Source: Mageeibacillus sp. UBA1193
GTDB lineage: Bacteria; Bacillota; Clostridia; Saccharofermentanales; Saccharofermentanaceae
Length of the DNA stretch: 6,783 nucleotides
Assembly: GCA_002310155.1 (NCBI GenBank)
Contig: DBYF01000051.1
Coordinates: forward strand, 1-6,783
Reading direction: 5' to 3'
Shown here: one piece after another, positions 6,491-6,783 of the stretch
How positions within the stretch are numbered: position 1 is the first letter of the stretch
Layout: every line of letters starts with the position of its first letter
The notes under the pieces: model-generated
Database searches by the model: none
What the model saw: only the letters and a program-made list of their open reading frames with translations
Told to the model about the DNA's origin: nothing
Position numbers and translations under genes: made by a program

Positions 6491-6783
6491 GTTTTTCTAA
6501 GGCCGTAGTCAAAAACAGAGTCTTGATCCTGATCATTACTTTTCTGCTTCTGATCCCGTCAGTATTTGGCTACATCAACACACGAGTGAACTACGATATG
6601 CTCGATTACCTGCCGAAGGACATGGAGACCGTCATCGGTCAGGATGAACTGCTCAAGGAATTCGGCAAAGGTGCTTTTTCCTTCGTAATCGTAGAGAACA
6701 TGACACCGCTTCAGGTATCTTCCCTGAAAGCGAAGATCGAACAGGTCGACCACGTCGAGTCGGTCATCTGGTACGATTCCATC
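6487..6783 (+). CDS. MMPL/RND-superfamily transporter, N-terminal fragment (runs off window)
   Basis: The first 99 residues are present, starting at an ATG that overlaps the HdeD-like stop codon, with AAGGGAG at 6473-6479 seven bases before it. Residues about 12-30 form one membrane helix (VLILIITFLLLIPSVFGYI). It is followed by NYDMLDYLPKDME, typical of the first extracytoplasmic segment of MMPL-type proteins in Firmicutes, and then a strand-helix-strand fold (GAFSFVIVENM, a helix LQVSSLKAKIEQV, then VESVIWYDS) like the periplasmic or external porter subdomain of RND proteins. Full-length relatives are usually around 700 residues or more with 11-12 helices, so most of the gene lies beyond the window. 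Family members export lipids or drugs using ion gradients; the substrate cannot be read from this fragment. Coupling to the HdeD-like gene suggests the two work together. Confidence 0.82.
   Translation, partial: MSFSKAVVKNRVLILIITFLLLIPSVFGYINTRVNYDMLDYLPKDMETVIGQDELLKEFGKGAFSFVIVENMTPLQVSSLKAKIEQVDHVESVIWYDSI

Overview
The window looks like chromosomal DNA from a low-to-mid GC Gram-positive anaerobe of the class Clostridia (Lachnospiraceae or Oscillospiraceae type). This rests on strong AGGAGG-type ribosome binding sites, three lipoproteins with Lys-rich signal peptides, and a solute-binding-protein C-terminus of the kind common in those families. It is an inference from sequence style, not a database match.

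Layout. Positions 1-45 may be the last codons of an upstream gene. Two + strand lipoprotein genes follow, separated by 18 bases: a 739-residue protein (86-2305) with an N-terminal beta-propeller-like half and a C-terminal solute-binding-protein-like half, and a 221-residue lipoprotein (2324-2989) with a long Ser/Thr/Glu-rich linker and an unrecognised C-terminal domain. On the - strand, converging on them, is a second large lipoprotein of 799 residues (5555 down to 3156). It has the same two-part architecture and is a diverged paralogue of the first. A 320-base divergent intergenic region (5556-5875) carries a very good + strand Rho-independent terminator (5717-5752) with no obvious gene to terminate, plus further inverted repeats. 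Two coupled + strand membrane genes follow: a six-helix HdeD/DUF308 protein (5876-6490), and the start of an MMPL/RND-type transporter (from 6487) that runs off the window. Their stop and start codons overlap as ATGA.

How the genes relate. The two large lipoproteins should sit on the outer face of the cytoplasmic membrane. They resemble binding components of ABC importers, but no permease or ATPase is visible here, so their ligand and transporter are unknown. The small lipoprotein is probably co-transcribed with the 739-residue one. The HdeD-like protein and MMPL transporter form a separate, translationally coupled unit.

Base composition differs between the halves. Hand-counted 60-base rows in the first 3 kb gave about 37-47% GC; rows from the - strand gene and the membrane operon gave about 50-62%. 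No tRNA, rRNA, CRISPR array, insertion sequence or phage gene was seen. The most interesting points are the convergent pair of diverged propeller/binding-protein fusions, the cysteine clusters in the 739-residue copy, and the orphan terminator with a possible small RNA.
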